This document shows, one piece after another, positions 1 to 8,914 of a stretch of 56,483 nucleotides of DNA. Origin of the DNA: DASXTB01 sp036505615 (lineage in GTDB: Bacteria > Acidobacteriota > UBA6911 > JACQSX01); contig DASXTB010000092.1 in the NCBI GenBank assembly GCA_036505615.1, forward strand, positions 1 through 56,483, written 5' to 3'. How positions within the stretch are numbered: position 1 is the stretch's first letter; each line of letters begins with the position of its first letter. A program made the translations under genes and the position numbers. The notes beneath the pieces are model-generated. The model was given only the letters and a program-made list of their open reading frames with translations, was not told where the DNA came from and searched no databases.

Positions 1-220
1 GAAGAGTATATCAGATGCCGCATCAGGTCGAGGCCCTCTGGCCAGGCGCGCCGTATAGGGGGGCGCGCGACCGTGAGTCTCTTGCCATCGGTTGCGCCCG
101 GCACAGCTTCACACATTCCAAGGGCGCGCGGGGAGATCTAAGAAGATTTGTTTTGCCGGGAGAGGAGCTGTTTGCGCGGCAACCGACAACGGACTAATGA
201 CCACGGACAACTGACAATGA
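1..220. other. Gene-free window edge
   Basis: I see no credible gene here. The only open frame (15-197, plus) codes for a 60-residue peptide with no recognisable motif, no Shine-Dalgarno sequence and a composition like translated non-coding DNA. The last 40 bases (ACAACGGACTAATGACC type) resemble the low-complexity repeat families found elsewhere in the window. The stretch lies downstream of the minus-strand lipoprotein gene and may hold its transcription end, but no clear terminator is visible. Confidence 0.5.
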
Positions 221-1129
221 TTACTTCCAGTGTAAGTCAACGCCGCCAATGCCGCTCTTTATCTCGATGCTGAGACGGTGCTTCACTTTGTCAAAATTGT
301 TGCTCCGATAGATGTCTGAGCTATCTTTTTGAAAATCCTTCAACGACAGGCCCGACAGGAAGCTTTTGGTAGCATGGACCTCGGCGCCCACTGTTGTGGG
401 CAGCGCGATATTGACCGCACCTATACCCACTCTGACATCGAGATTGGCGTCGCGGTTCCAATCGCCGGTGAAATCCAGGTTTGCTTCTCCCACGCCTCCT
501 TCAAATCTCAGATCCTGAAAATTCAGGTTTCCCAGTCCTACCGAGTTGAATTCTCCCACGCCGCTTTTGATCTCCACATTGCGGCAGATTTCGCTGTTGG
601 GAGCTGTTACTGTCACACGAGCTTCTCCTACTCCCGAAAGCAAGCGGAGGTCGCGAATCTTCAGACTGGTCAAGTCAATGCGGTTTTCCCCAACGCCTGT
701 CTTTACATGAAGCTCAAGGGGGACATTGCGGCTGAAACGAAATTCCCCCCGGTTCTTGTCGTTAGCTCCCATCGACTTCCTGAGATGGCGCAGATCGAAC
801 CGAAAATCTATTGCGGATTCTCCGCTAACCTCCAGGTTCGGGGAGTAGCGATTTTCATTGTATTCGATATCGACCTGGTAGGCCGAGGTGTCTCCGCTGG
901 AAAGAGCGTCCAGTTCCAGTTCTCCAATAGGAAAATCCAGATTGGCCCGAATCTCGGTCGCATGCTTCAGCTCCCTGCGGCTGGAAAAGCTCTTGTAGGA
1001 TGCAGGGGTCCGGTCTTGGCCGATAAACATGCAGCCGGTCCCAAGAAGGCACATCATCGTCAGGACACTCGACGTGATCGCAATCAAAGACATTTTCGGT
1101 AACACACTTTGTCTGCCCTTCATGATCAT
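221..1129 (-). CDS. Lipoprotein with toastrack (DUF4097-like) repeats
   Basis: This is a predicted exported lipoprotein of 302 residues. A hydrophobic signal (about residues 13-32) ends in a lipobox, LLGTGC, with Cys33 as the likely lipidated residue. The rest is beta-rich and carries a spaced motif, G-(V/I)-G-(E/A/G), at least six times (SGVGEARV, TGVGENRI, SGVGEFNS, GGVGEANL, VGIGAVNI, SGIGGVDL). This matches the right-handed beta fold called toastrack in LiaF/LiaX/YvlB-type proteins. It is the last gene of the five-gene minus-strand operon that begins with an ECF sigma factor. Its ATG overlaps the stop codon of the upstream gene (ATGA), so the two are probably translationally coupled. By inference it is an envelope-surface component of that stress response. 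The exact ligand or partner is unknown. Confidence 0.8.
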   Translation of the reverse strand: MIMKGRQSVLPKMSLIAITSSVLTMMCLLGTGCMFIGQDRTPASYKSFSSRRELKHATEIRANLDFPIGELELDALSSGDTSAYQVDIEYNENRYSPNLEVSGESAIDFRFDLRHLRKSMGANDKNRGEFRFSRNVPLELHVKTGVGENRIDLTSLKIRDLRLLSGVGEARVTVTAPNSEICRNVEIKSGVGEFNSVGLGNLNFQDLRFEGGVGEANLDFTGDWNRDANLDVRVGIGAVNIALPTTVGAEVHATKSFLSGLSLKDFQKDSSDIYRSNNFDKVKHRLSIEIKSGIGGVDLHWK

Positions 1130-2898
1130 TTCTCCAAGCGGATCTTGCCGTGTCTATTCTGTAATCGCACCAGGGGGCCGCCGCCATTCAGGGTTCCTCT
1201 TAGCGTCTCATCATGTCCCTGCTGCTTTACCTTCAACTCTTCACTCAGGTCGTTTTCGATTGAACCAAGAATCGCTTCAATGTCGAAAGAAGCTTTGACG
1301 GTCTCTGCCAGGCGCAAGGCGATATCTCCACGCTCGTTGACAACGCGTACCGGTCCCTGCAGGCCATCCGGGCTGGCGATCCTGACATTTCCGTTCCGCG
1401 TAGAAATATCCAGAGGGCCTTTGCACCTGTCGATTTCTAGCTCTCGCATGGAAGTGTTGATGCGGACCGGTCCGTTGATTTGTTCCAGCGAAATGTGCGA
1501 TCCCTCTCCGTTGATGGTGATGCCCTGTTGCAGTCCTTCAGCGCGAATCGAATTATGCCTGGCATCCACTGCCGCCACAGACTTCAGGTTTCGCAGCGTG
1601 ACCTCTCCGTAGGAGTTTTCTATTTTTACGCTGCCTGAGACCTCTTCCAACTCCACTCTGCGATGACTGTTGTGAATCTCGCACTTGCCTTGAACAGTAA
1701 CCGCGCGCACATTGGAGTTTGGTCCGTCGACAAAGAGATCCTTATCTATTGCTGTCGCCAGGACGGACCCGTTTCGAGTGGTGACACGCGCCGCCCCGTG
1801 GATGTTTTCCAGCGTGGTCGACTGGTGAGAGTCTGTCTGCACGTCGCCCGTCACATCGCTGACAACAACGTCTCCGCGGCGGGCAACGATTGTAACGGTG
1901 CCCTTTATCTTTTGCACCGAAACCTGGTCTGATCTGGAGTTAATCACCACAGGAGCCCGGACCGCTTCCACTCGCACCGGCCCGAAACTGGAGTTGATGG
2001 CACAGCTTCCATCCAGATCGTTCGCATCTATCGAGCCGTAAGAATTGTCCACTGTTACGGCGGCCTTCTCCGGCACGCGCACTTCCAGATGCGTTTTGAA
2101 ACGGTAATTGCGATCCTCCAGTTCTCTTCTATTTACGCGCAGAGTGAATTCATTGGAGCCGTCCGTGACCAGCTCGATCTGATTGGCGATCTCCCTGGCC
2201 TTCTGCTCGCTCTCCTGGTAGACCACCTTTTCAAGCACAACGGACACCTCGTTGCTTTTGCCGCGTGTCACATGAACATTGCCGTAGCGGTTTGTGACGT
2301 CGATCTTGTGAGGTTGCACCGGGAAGCTTTTTTCCTCAGTAAAGGTCAATGACGGCCCGGCGAAAGGATTGCTTTCGGTGAATACCCAGGGACCCATCCA
2401 AGGGCCGAGAGAGCCCAGATCGGTCGGGGCTTGAGCGGCTGCCACGCCTATAAGGATAATGACGAGCACTCCAAAAACCTCGCCGAACCGAAATTGTGCC
2501 CGGCCCTTCAGGCGGTAAAAGTCGAGCACCTTGCCCAAGCCGATCAGAATTAAAAGCAGAGGCCAGAATTTTCCGATGAACTGGAAAGGATTAAACCACT
2601 TTTGCGCGCCGCCAAACCAGGAGACAGCAATGAAAATCAGAAAACTGCCCCACACAACACCTCCCCGTCGCCGTACTCCCTGCAAAGCCTGGTCCGAGGT
2701 GTACGAGAAATAGCGCCACAGCGAAGAGACACCCGCTATTACCAGCAGCAGCGGGCCGATGAAATGCCAGGGAGCGGCCCATATCTGCCAATGGAAGACG
2801 GTCCCCAAAAACAGCAGCCCTCCAAGCGTCACCAGCAACAAACCCAGAACGAGCGGAGCTCGACTCGACTTGGTTTCTACCGGCGCAGTGGTTTCCAT
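1126..2898 (-). CDS. LiaF-like membrane protein with DUF4097 beta-solenoid
   Basis: This 590-residue protein has two parts. The N-terminus (about residues 14-158) contains five hydrophobic segments resembling the LiaF/LiaI transmembrane module (DUF5668). From about residue 195 to the end there is a long run of short beta strands with Asn/Asp/Gly turns, such as VDNSYGSIDAND and VKIENSYGEVTLRN. This is the DUF4097 adhesin-like fold, and it should lie outside the inner membrane. In Firmicutes, LiaF-type proteins modulate envelope-stress signalling. In this organism a link to the upstream ECF sigma factor is inferred from operon position only. The start lies 9 bp downstream of the preceding gene. 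The stop overlaps the next start by 4 bp. Confidence 0.82.
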   Translation of the reverse strand: METTAPVETKSSRAPLVLGLLLVTLGGLLFLGTVFHWQIWAAPWHFIGPLLLVIAGVSSLWRYFSYTSDQALQGVRRRGGVVWGSFLIFIAVSWFGGAQKWFNPFQFIGKFWPLLLILIGLGKVLDFYRLKGRAQFRFGEVFGVLVIILIGVAAAQAPTDLGSLGPWMGPWVFTESNPFAGPSLTFTEEKSFPVQPHKIDVTNRYGNVHVTRGKSNEVSVVLEKVVYQESEQKAREIANQIELVTDGSNEFTLRVNRRELEDRNYRFKTHLEVRVPEKAAVTVDNSYGSIDANDLDGSCAINSSFGPVRVEAVRAPVVINSRSDQVSVQKIKGTVTIVARRGDVVVSDVTGDVQTDSHQSTTLENIHGAARVTTRNGSVLATAIDKDLFVDGPNSNVRAVTVQGKCEIHNSHRRVELEEVSGSVKIENSYGEVTLRNLKSVAAVDARHNSIRAEGLQQGITINGEGSHISLEQINGPVRINTSMRELEIDRCKGPLDISTRNGNVRIASPDGLQGPVRVVNERGDIALRLAETVKASFDIEAILGSIENDLSEELKVKQQGHDETLRGTLNGGGPLVRLQNRHGKIRLEK

Positions 2899-2907
2899 CT
2901 TGATCTC

Positions 2908-3564
2908 CTAGATTTCCTTGTGCTGGGCTGAGGGCTGGCCGGTACGAACCGGCGCGGCCGTCGTGGAAGAAGCCTCTTTCTGTTTTCGGTAATGATCGTA
3001 AATTAGATACAAGCCGAGGAACACGAAGGCCAGCGGCCAGAATCTCCGCAAGAAGTCGAAACTGATCAAACCCAGGTTGCTGATAAAGAAGAGGCTGCCG
3101 AGCAAGATCAAGGCGCCTCCCCAGAGAGGAGCGTTGAGTGGCTTTTCATGCGGCTCGCTTACCGGCTCTGTCAGGCGGTGCCTCAGAATCTCCTGAGCGC
3201 TGCGATAAGCATCGATAATGGTGAACACCCAGAACGAAAAGGCGGCAAAGCCGAAGACGTCCGGTCCCTGGTCGGCAATCAGCATCAGCAGCGCGAAAGT
3301 GGCAAAGTGAACCAGCGCCTTGTTGTACTGGCGGTTGTAAACGGCTCCCATTCCAGGAACCACAGCAAAGACGGCAGCACGTTTGGGCTTAACCAGATCC
3401 GGCCCCGCCGCCAGTGCCAGTCGTGCGAACTCCGCGCCCTGGACCAAACAATCCTGGCAGTAAATGCTCCCTTTGATGCTGTGGGAACAGGCGGCGCACA
3501 GAAGCCGATTGCACGTGCTGCAACTGTGAACTGAGTCCTCAGTTGGGTGATAGAAACATTTCAT
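2908..3564 (-). CDS. B-box zinc-finger and LiaI/LiaF-like membrane protein
   Basis: This 218-residue protein begins with a compact Cys/His cluster (Cys3, His6, then CSTCNRLLCAACSH and CQDC) typical of a B-box type zinc-binding domain in about the first 45 residues. Several hydrophobic segments follow (about 60-85, 85-115, 145-165 and 168-190). The last pair resembles the DUF5668 transmembrane module also seen in the next gene. B-box plus TM proteins are common beside anti-sigma genes in Acidobacteriota-like genomes, but their role is not established. The ATG overlaps the stop of the anti-sigma gene (ATGA), so co-translation is likely. It may be a membrane-bound adaptor that couples the sigma/anti-sigma pair to the toastrack proteins, which is an inference from gene order. 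Confidence 0.75.
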   Translation of the reverse strand: MKCFYHPTEDSVHSCSTCNRLLCAACSHSIKGSIYCQDCLVQGAEFARLALAAGPDLVKPKRAAVFAVVPGMGAVYNRQYNKALVHFATFALLMLIADQGPDVFGFAAFSFWVFTIIDAYRSAQEILRHRLTEPVSEPHEKPLNAPLWGGALILLGSLFFISNLGLISFDFLRRFWPLAFVFLGLYLIYDHYRKQKEASSTTAAPVRTGQPSAQHKEI

Positions 3565-4400
3565 AGGGGCTGCCTCACATTTTCATTGCGATTTGTTCGA
3601 AACATGGCCGGGAATTCCACATGGCTTGCCCGCGACTGAATGCAGGCTGTCTCTGCCGGCGCATCGTCCGGTCCGTGGGAAATATCGATCGACGCTGAAT
3701 ACCGCTTCGCTCCATCAATGGGGATCCTCAAGGGCAAATATGACTTCTTAACCGGTTTTCCTTCCTTCTTCTGGCCTTTGGGGCTCTCGGGCTCACCGGT
3801 TTTTGACGGAGCGTTTTCTCTCTTTATCTGCTGCTTGTCCTGAGTGTTCTCATAAACACGAAAGAGCGCGGTTATGATCTGATAATCAATGCGGCCGGCC
3901 CAGTCGGTGCGCCACAGTTGCAGCTCAGCGCGCATATCGGTCGTCCACTGGTTGAATGCTTGCAGGCGGTGGTAAACGCTATGCGTGAAGTTATCCGCAT
4001 GTTTGTAAATCGCGCGGGGCGTAAAGTCATCAGCGGTCACACCGGATAATCCGGGACCAATCAGGCTGACTGTCATGAACAGGAATACAAACATAATGGC
4101 AGTGGCGGCGGCGAATCTTTGCGTAAGGAACGGCCGGAATGTGGGAACCACGATCGCCTGCCAGAAGGAGGGACGTTTGTAGACGCCGCTGGTCCTCTTC
4201 AGGATGGCATTCACCAGCCGTTCCGGCGGCTCATATTCCGGCAATCCGTGCAGATCGTCGACTAATCGTGATACTTCCTGGAAAAGCAGATGGCACTGGG
4301 GACAATTGCGGCGATGCTGTTCTATTTCGCCCGAAACAATCCGGTCCAGCCTCCCCTCGGCGTATTCGGTCAACAAATTCTCGAAGTCAGCGCAAGTCAT
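3561..4400 (-). CDS. Membrane anti-sigma factor with zf-HC2 domain
   Basis: This is the likely anti-sigma partner of the ECF sigma factor encoded 17 bp upstream. The first 40 residues hold the zinc-binding anti-sigma signature His29-x3-Cys33-x2-Cys36 (HRRNCPQC). A single transmembrane helix follows at about residues 96-117. The roughly 160-residue C-terminal part should be periplasmic and has no recognised domain; its middle is rich in Lys, Glu and Pro. Proteins of this type sequester their sigma factor at the membrane and release it on an envelope signal. The protein is 279 residues long. Its stop overlaps the start of the B-box gene by 4 bp. The signal it senses cannot be read from the sequence. 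Confidence 0.85.
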   Translation of the reverse strand: MTCADFENLLTEYAEGRLDRIVSGEIEQHRRNCPQCHLLFQEVSRLVDDLHGLPEYEPPERLVNAILKRTSGVYKRPSFWQAIVVPTFRPFLTQRFAAATAIMFVFLFMTVSLIGPGLSGVTADDFTPRAIYKHADNFTHSVYHRLQAFNQWTTDMRAELQLWRTDWAGRIDYQIITALFRVYENTQDKQQIKRENAPSKTGEPESPKGQKKEGKPVKKSYLPLRIPIDGAKRYSASIDISHGPDDAPAETACIQSRASHVEFPAMFRTNRNENVRQPL

Positions 4401-4417
4401 CTCATTGTTCTCAAGTT

Positions 4418-5005
4418 CTAGATCTCACTGCTCTCGGTGAACCCCAAGTGCCGGCCGCGGTGAGACAGCACCCTTGCCAGCTCGATTCTGCCGCGATTGA
4501 TGCGCGATTTCACCGTTCCTTCGGGAATCCTCAGCAAATCAGCGATCTCTTGATAAGTCATTTCTTCAAGGTCCCGCAACAGCACAGCCTGCTTTAGCTC
4601 CTCAGGAAGAGAATGTAAACCATCCATGAGAAGTTTTGCCTTCTCCCTTTGGAATAGCGTCTGGTAAGAATCAGGCCTTTCCTTGTCTTCAAAATCAACG
4701 GTCTCCAGCTCTTCGCTGCCGGCCACGTTCTTCTCCCAGTGAGAATGGCGATATTGGTCAATGATCAGATTTCTCCCTACCCTCATAATCCAGCTCTGAA
4801 GCGATCCGCTTTCCGGCCGGAAACTGCCCAGATTTTGGTAAATCTTAACGAATACATCCTGCGTCAATTCTTCCGCCGCGTGAAACTTTTTCGTGAACCG
4901 GTAAGCCAGGTTGTAAATCCTCTTGGAATAGGTTCGCACCAGCGTCTCCCAGGCTTCCGGATCGCCGCTCAAACAGCGCTCCGCGAGTTTCTGCTCGGTC
5001 TCCAC
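4418..5005 (-). CDS. ECF RNA polymerase sigma factor (RpoE-like)
   Basis: This is an alternative sigma factor of the ECF (sigma-70 family, group 4) type. Region 2 is seen as YNLAYRFTKKFHAAEELTQD followed by VFVKIYQNL and SWIMRVGRNL. Region 4 carries the helix-turn-helix MTYQEIADLLRIPEGTVKSR. I place the start at GTG 5005 because AGGAAGG lies about 10 bases upstream, which gives 195 residues. The frame stays open to a TTG at 5038 that would add 11 residues. It heads the operon sigma, anti-sigma, B-box protein and two toastrack proteins, all on the minus strand with tiny gaps or overlaps. It probably autoregulates this operon, as ECF factors usually do. A divergent nrdR gene lies on the other side of the upstream region. 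Confidence 0.88.
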   Translation of the reverse strand: METEQKLAERCLSGDPEAWETLVRTYSKRIYNLAYRFTKKFHAAEELTQDVFVKIYQNLGSFRPESGSLQSWIMRVGRNLIIDQYRHSHWEKNVAGSEELETVDFEDKERPDSYQTLFQREKAKLLMDGLHSLPEELKQAVLLRDLEEMTYQEIADLLRIPEGTVKSRINRGRIELARVLSHRGRHLGFTESSEI

Positions 5006-5265
5006 CTGTGCTTTTCCTTCCTGCTGTCCGGTCAACAAAGGAAACGAACCTTTGTGGTTAAAAGTTCAAAAAAAAGAGAAATGGCTGCTAATTAAGAGAG
5101 AATGAGAATCGAAATGTCGAGCCGGCATCGGTTTCAATCTCACCAGAATTTTGCAGTGCCGCTTTGCCTGCCAGTGACGCGCTACTCTGGGCGACTCCGC
5201 GTTGTTGTCTTCCGAGTGGCTGTCTGCCGACTGGTCGCCGCAGTCGGCAGGACTCGAGTCCAGGG

Positions 5266-5294
5266 TTGACGCGGCCAAGTATTGGCATCATAAT
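5266..5294 (+). promoter_or_regulatory. Putative sigma-70 type promoter of nrdR
   Basis: TTGACG (5266-5271) and CATAAT (5289-5294) are separated by 17 bases. This is a reasonable vegetative promoter with a start near 5301, leaving a leader of about 45 bases before the GTG of nrdR. It is found by eye only. Confidence 0.5.
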
Positions 5295-5345
5295 ACCGGA
5301 TCTCTGTATTTATTTGAAAGCAAAATACTTAGAGGCGCAGGTCCA

Positions 5346-5798
5346 GTGAAATGCCCTTATTGTGAACATTTGGAAGACCGAGTGGTAGATTCTCGCGAGA
5401 GCAAAGAAGGTGATGTGATACGCAGGCGTCGTGAATGTCTCGGCTGCGGGCGCCGCTTCACCAGCTATGAACGAATCGACGAGATTCCCTACATGGTGGT
5501 CAAAAAGGATGGCCGCCGTGAGAGATTTGACCGCAACAAAGTTATGTCGGGCCTGCTGCGCGCCTGTGAAAAGCGGCCCGTGAGCACCGGCCAACTCGAG
5601 GCGCTCGTGGATGAAATCGAGCAGCGCGTTCAAGAGGCCACAGATCGGGAAATCAGTTCCGAAGAAGTAGGAAAGCAAGTGATGCAGAAGCTGCGCCAGC
5701 TCGATAAGGTAGCCTACGTCCGATTTGCGTCCGTCTATCTGGAATTCAAGGATGTCACGGAGTTTATGACGGAGATCAATCACCTTTTCAAGAAGTAG
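5346..5798 (+). CDS. nrdR: Transcriptional repressor NrdR
   Basis: NrdR is a (d)ATP-sensing zinc-ribbon repressor of ribonucleotide reductase genes. The zinc ribbon is intact (Cys3, Cys6, Cys31, Cys34; KCPYC and CLGCGRRF). The ATP-cone domain follows from about residue 46 (YMVVKKDGRRERFDRNKV). The family motif VRFASVYLEFKDV lies near the C-terminus. I choose GTG 5346 because it gives the typical NrdR N-terminus MKCPYC and 150 residues, the usual family length. The frame is open further upstream, but that translation does not match the family. No ribonucleotide reductase gene is in the window and I saw no obvious NrdR box, so its targets lie elsewhere. Confidence 0.95.
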   Translation: MKCPYCEHLEDRVVDSRESKEGDVIRRRRECLGCGRRFTSYERIDEIPYMVVKKDGRRERFDRNKVMSGLLRACEKRPVSTGQLEALVDEIEQRVQEATDREISSEEVGKQVMQKLRQLDKVAYVRFASVYLEFKDVTEFMTEINHLFKK

Positions 5799-5875
5799 CT
5801 TGTGCGGTTTGTTGCCCGGATAGAGGCGCTCCATTAGGCGCACCGGCGAGGCGAGGAGGCTATCTCAAAATTATG

Positions 5876-5999
5876 AACCACGGCGGCCACTGGGAACACG
5901 GGGACTACAAGGGTTTTCTAAATTGGCAGTACATCTTATTGATAAAGGAATCATCAAATTCCCCCTGTTCCCAGTGTCCCCGGTGGTTCAGAGTTTTGA
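5876..5999. repeat. Intergenic inverted repeat, CCCCGTGTTCCCAGTG family
   Basis: The left arm (5876-5908, AACCACGGCGGCCACTGGG and onward) is largely complementary to the right arm (about 5963-5999, CCCTGTTCCCAGTGTCCCCG and onward). An unrelated A/T-rich loop of about 55 bases lies between them. The same sequence family recurs at about 41300-41525. It sits between nrdR and hsp20 and may act as a terminator-like hairpin. Confidence 0.7.
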
Positions 6000-6089
6000 G
6001 GCAGGCGGCGAAGCCGCGCCAATGCACAGCGCGGCCCTGCATTAAGATAATATGGTAATTTGAGATACGGGAACGTTCAGGTGGCGTCA

Positions 6090-6515
6090 GTGAAAAAGAA
6101 GCCAAGAGCCGTTCACATTTTAGAGTCGATAGAGACTTTTGGGTCTCTGCTTGCCAGAAGCTGGACTCCGTATGTGGATATGGCTGAGCAGGACAATCAT
6201 CTATTGATCAAAGTCGAGTTGCCCGGGGTTTTGTTGGAGGATATTTCGGTAACTCTCCGCTCCAATGTCGTCACGCTGGAAGGAATCAAGAAAGAAGGCG
6301 AGATCAGCCCAACCTACGTCTGTTATTACTGCGTGGAGAGAGTGTACGGGAAATTCCGTCGAGAGATTGGCCTTCCCTTCCTGGTGCATATCGATCAGGC
6401 AAAAGCAACGCTGGCAAACGGAATCCTGGAAATCACACTGAAGCGCATGGAAGACCGCCGCGGCCAGAGTTATCAGGTCCCGATTCAGAAGGCGGAAACG
6501 AGCAGCAAACTCTAA
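6090..6515 (+). CDS. Small heat-shock protein, Hsp20/alpha-crystallin family
   Basis: This is an ATP-independent holdase chaperone that binds unfolding proteins in the cytoplasm. The alpha-crystallin domain is visible from WTPYVDMAEQDNHLLIKVEL to the C-terminal signature ATLANGILEITLKRM, equivalent to the A-x-x-x-n-G-v-L motif. A short C-terminal tail has VPIQ, a degenerate I-x-I/V type motif. I choose GTG 6090 because AGGTGG lies five bases upstream, which gives 141 residues. GTG 6081 or TTG 6060 are possible longer starts. It stands 12 bp upstream of lon, so the two probably form a protein-quality-control transcription unit. The family is clear; the specific paralogue is not. Confidence 0.9.
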   Translation: MKKKPRAVHILESIETFGSLLARSWTPYVDMAEQDNHLLIKVELPGVLLEDISVTLRSNVVTLEGIKKEGEISPTYVCYYCVERVYGKFRREIGLPFLVHIDQAKATLANGILEITLKRMEDRRGQSYQVPIQKAETSSKL

Positions 6516-6527
6516 CGATGGGACGTT

Positions 6528-8882
6528 ATGTCGGCGAAATCTGAAGCGCCAGAAATTCGAAGCGAAAGCGAGATACCGATCCCATCGCAACTTCCGGTGC
6601 TCGCAGTAAAAGACATCGTCACGTTTCCTTTCATGATTGTGCCCATCCTGGTCGGACGGGAGATGTTTGTTAAAGCTGTTGATTCTGCGCTGGCGCAAAA
6701 TCGGATGATTCTTCTTCTGGCGCAACGAGATCCAAACGAGGAGGACCCGACACCGGAAACGCTCTATCCGATCGGCACGGTGGCCGTCATCCTGCGCATG
6801 CTGAAAATGCCGGAGCAGAAGCTGCGGATTTTGGCGCAGGGAATTGCGCGCGCGCGGGCCAAAACATTTGTCGAAGGCAGCCCCTTTCTTGTAGCCGAAG
6901 TCGAACCGCTGCAAGAACCCGCCGTCGAAAAGACCATGGAAATGGAGGCGACCATGCGCAGCGTGCGCGCTGCCCTGGAAAAGGCCGCGGCGCTGGGCAA
7001 GAACATTTCGCCCGAAACAACCGTCATCGCCAATAACCTGGAAGAACCCGGCAGGCTGGCAGACCTGGCTGCTTCCAACTTGGAGCTGAAGGTAGAAGAT
7101 GCCCAGCAGATTCTGGAAATCCTCGATCCCTTGAATCGCCTGCAGAGGGTGAACGAATTTCTGGCACGAGAGGTCGAGTTGCTTAACATGCAGCAGAAGA
7201 TCAGCGAGCAGGCGAAAGACGAAATTGAGAAAACCCAGAAGGAATATTTCTTGCGGCAGCAGATGAAAGCCATACAGTCGGAGCTGGGTGAAGTGGGCGA
7301 GATGGCCGCCGAAATCACCGCTTTGCGCAAGAAGGCCGAAGAAGCCGGCCTTCCCGGCGAGGCCAAGGAGGAAGTGGAGCGTCAGATTTCACGACTGGAA
7401 AAAATGCATCCGGATTCAGCCGAGACCGGGATAGTGCGCAGCTACATCGATTGGGTGCTGGCACTTCCATGGTCGTTCACCACTAAGGACCAGCTCGGCC
7501 TGCCGGAGGCCCAAAAAATACTGGACGAGGATCATTATGATCTTGAGAAAGTCAAAACGCGCATCGTCGAATACCTGGCTGTTTTGAAACTTACGCAAAA
7601 CATGCGCGGACCAATTCTTTGTTTTGTCGGCCCCCCGGGCGTGGGAAAAACATCGCTCGGCAAGTCAATCGCTCGCGCGTTAGGACGCAAATTCGCGCGC
7701 ATTTCCCTGGGTGGCCTCCACGACGAAGCGGAAATTCGGGGTCATCGCCGCACTTACATCGGCGCCATGCCGGGACGCATCATTCAAGGATTGCGCAATG
7801 CTGGAAGCAACAATCCGGTGTTCATGCTCGACGAGGTGGATAAAGTGGGCGCTGATTTCCGTGGCGACCCGTCCTCGGGGCTTCTGGAGGTGCTCGATCC
7901 GGAGCAGAATAACGCGTTCCGCGATAATTATCTGGGCGTGCCATTTGATTTGAGCCGCGTCCTGTTTATCACCACCGCCAACATTCAGGATCCCATTCAG
8001 CCGGCACTCCGCGATCGGATGGAGGTCATCTCGCTTACCGGTTACACCGAGAACGAGAAACTCCACATCGCCAGGCGCCACCTGATCCCGAAACAAATGG
8101 CAGCGCATGGCATTGACGCCCGAGACATTGAGTTTCAGGACGAGGCCATCCTCACCGTCATCAATCGCTACACGCGCGAAGCCGGTTTGCGGAACCTGGA
8201 GCGCGAGTTGGCCACGATCTGTCGGAAAGTGGCACGCCAGAAAGCAGAGGGCAGAACGGAGACGGTTTCCATTACGCCCGAACGCGTGCATCAGTATTTG
8301 GGACCGGAGCGCATCCTTCCCGAGGAGTTGCTCCAGGAAAATAAGGTGGGAGTTGCTGTGGGACTGGCATGGACTCCAGCCGGCGGAGACATTTTGTTCG
8401 TGGAAGCGATTGCAATGAAAGGAAGAGGGGAACTGATTCTCACCGGCCAGTTGGGAGACGTGATGAAGGAATCTGCCAAGGCGGCGCTGAGCTATGCGAG
8501 AGCGCGTGCCGACAAGTTTAAGATTCCTGAGGACTTCTTTGAAAAGCACGATATCCACATTCATATTCCCGCCGGAGCGATACCCAAGGACGGGCCTTCG
8601 GCCGGCATTACTCTGGCGGCGGCGCTGATTTCTGTTTCGTGCAAACGCCCGGTTCGCCGCAACGTAGCCATGACCGGGGAAATCACGTTGCGGGGACGGG
8701 TGGCGCCGGTGGGAGGATTAAAAGAAAAGGTTTTGGCGGCGCGACAGGCCAAGATTTACGAAGTGGTTCTGCCCGAGGCGAATCGCAAAGACCTGGAGGA
8801 CATCTCAAAAGATATCCTTAGCGAAATGAATTTCGTCTTTGTGGAAGAAATTGATCAGGTGGTAGATAAGGTGCTCGTCTAA
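6528..8882 (+). CDS. lon: ATP-dependent protease Lon
   Basis: Lon is a homo-oligomeric AAA+ serine protease that degrades damaged and regulatory proteins in the cytosol. The 784-residue protein has the full LonA layout: an N-terminal substrate-binding domain (about 20-215), a coiled-coil segment rich in Glu/Lys (about 215-300), an AAA+ module with Walker A GPPGVGKT at 368-375 and Walker B FMLDEVDK, and a C-terminal protease domain. The catalytic dyad is intact: Ser691 in PKDGPSAG and Lys734 in GLKEKV, with the same spacing (43) as E. coli Ser679/Lys722. It follows hsp20 by 12 bp, and co-transcription is likely. Length and motifs are normal for the family. Confidence 0.98.
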   Translation: MSAKSEAPEIRSESEIPIPSQLPVLAVKDIVTFPFMIVPILVGREMFVKAVDSALAQNRMILLLAQRDPNEEDPTPETLYPIGTVAVILRMLKMPEQKLRILAQGIARARAKTFVEGSPFLVAEVEPLQEPAVEKTMEMEATMRSVRAALEKAAALGKNISPETTVIANNLEEPGRLADLAASNLELKVEDAQQILEILDPLNRLQRVNEFLAREVELLNMQQKISEQAKDEIEKTQKEYFLRQQMKAIQSELGEVGEMAAEITALRKKAEEAGLPGEAKEEVERQISRLEKMHPDSAETGIVRSYIDWVLALPWSFTTKDQLGLPEAQKILDEDHYDLEKVKTRIVEYLAVLKLTQNMRGPILCFVGPPGVGKTSLGKSIARALGRKFARISLGGLHDEAEIRGHRRTYIGAMPGRIIQGLRNAGSNNPVFMLDEVDKVGADFRGDPSSGLLEVLDPEQNNAFRDNYLGVPFDLSRVLFITTANIQDPIQPALRDRMEVISLTGYTENEKLHIARRHLIPKQMAAHGIDARDIEFQDEAILTVINRYTREAGLRNLERELATICRKVARQKAEGRTETVSITPERVHQYLGPERILPEELLQENKVGVAVGLAWTPAGGDILFVEAIAMKGRGELILTGQLGDVMKESAKAALSYARARADKFKIPEDFFEKHDIHIHIPAGAIPKDGPSAGITLAAALISVSCKRPVRRNVAMTGEITLRGRVAPVGGLKEKVLAARQAKIYEVVLPEANRKDLEDISKDILSEMNFVFVEEIDQVVDKVLV

Positions 8883-8914
8883 AAACTGGCTACTGCATCA
8901 TCAATTCTATTGTC

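Noticed and set aside
1..220. tRNA or small gene at the window start
   Set aside because: No TpsiC-like GGTTCGAATCC segment or cloverleaf was found, and the 60-codon frame has no support.
5041..5067. ECF-type autoregulatory promoter (GAACTT with GTTTC 16 bases on, minus strand) before the first sigma gene
   Set aside because: The -35-like box is plausible, but the -10 part is weak, and it would place the start codon almost at the transcription start; not enough to list.
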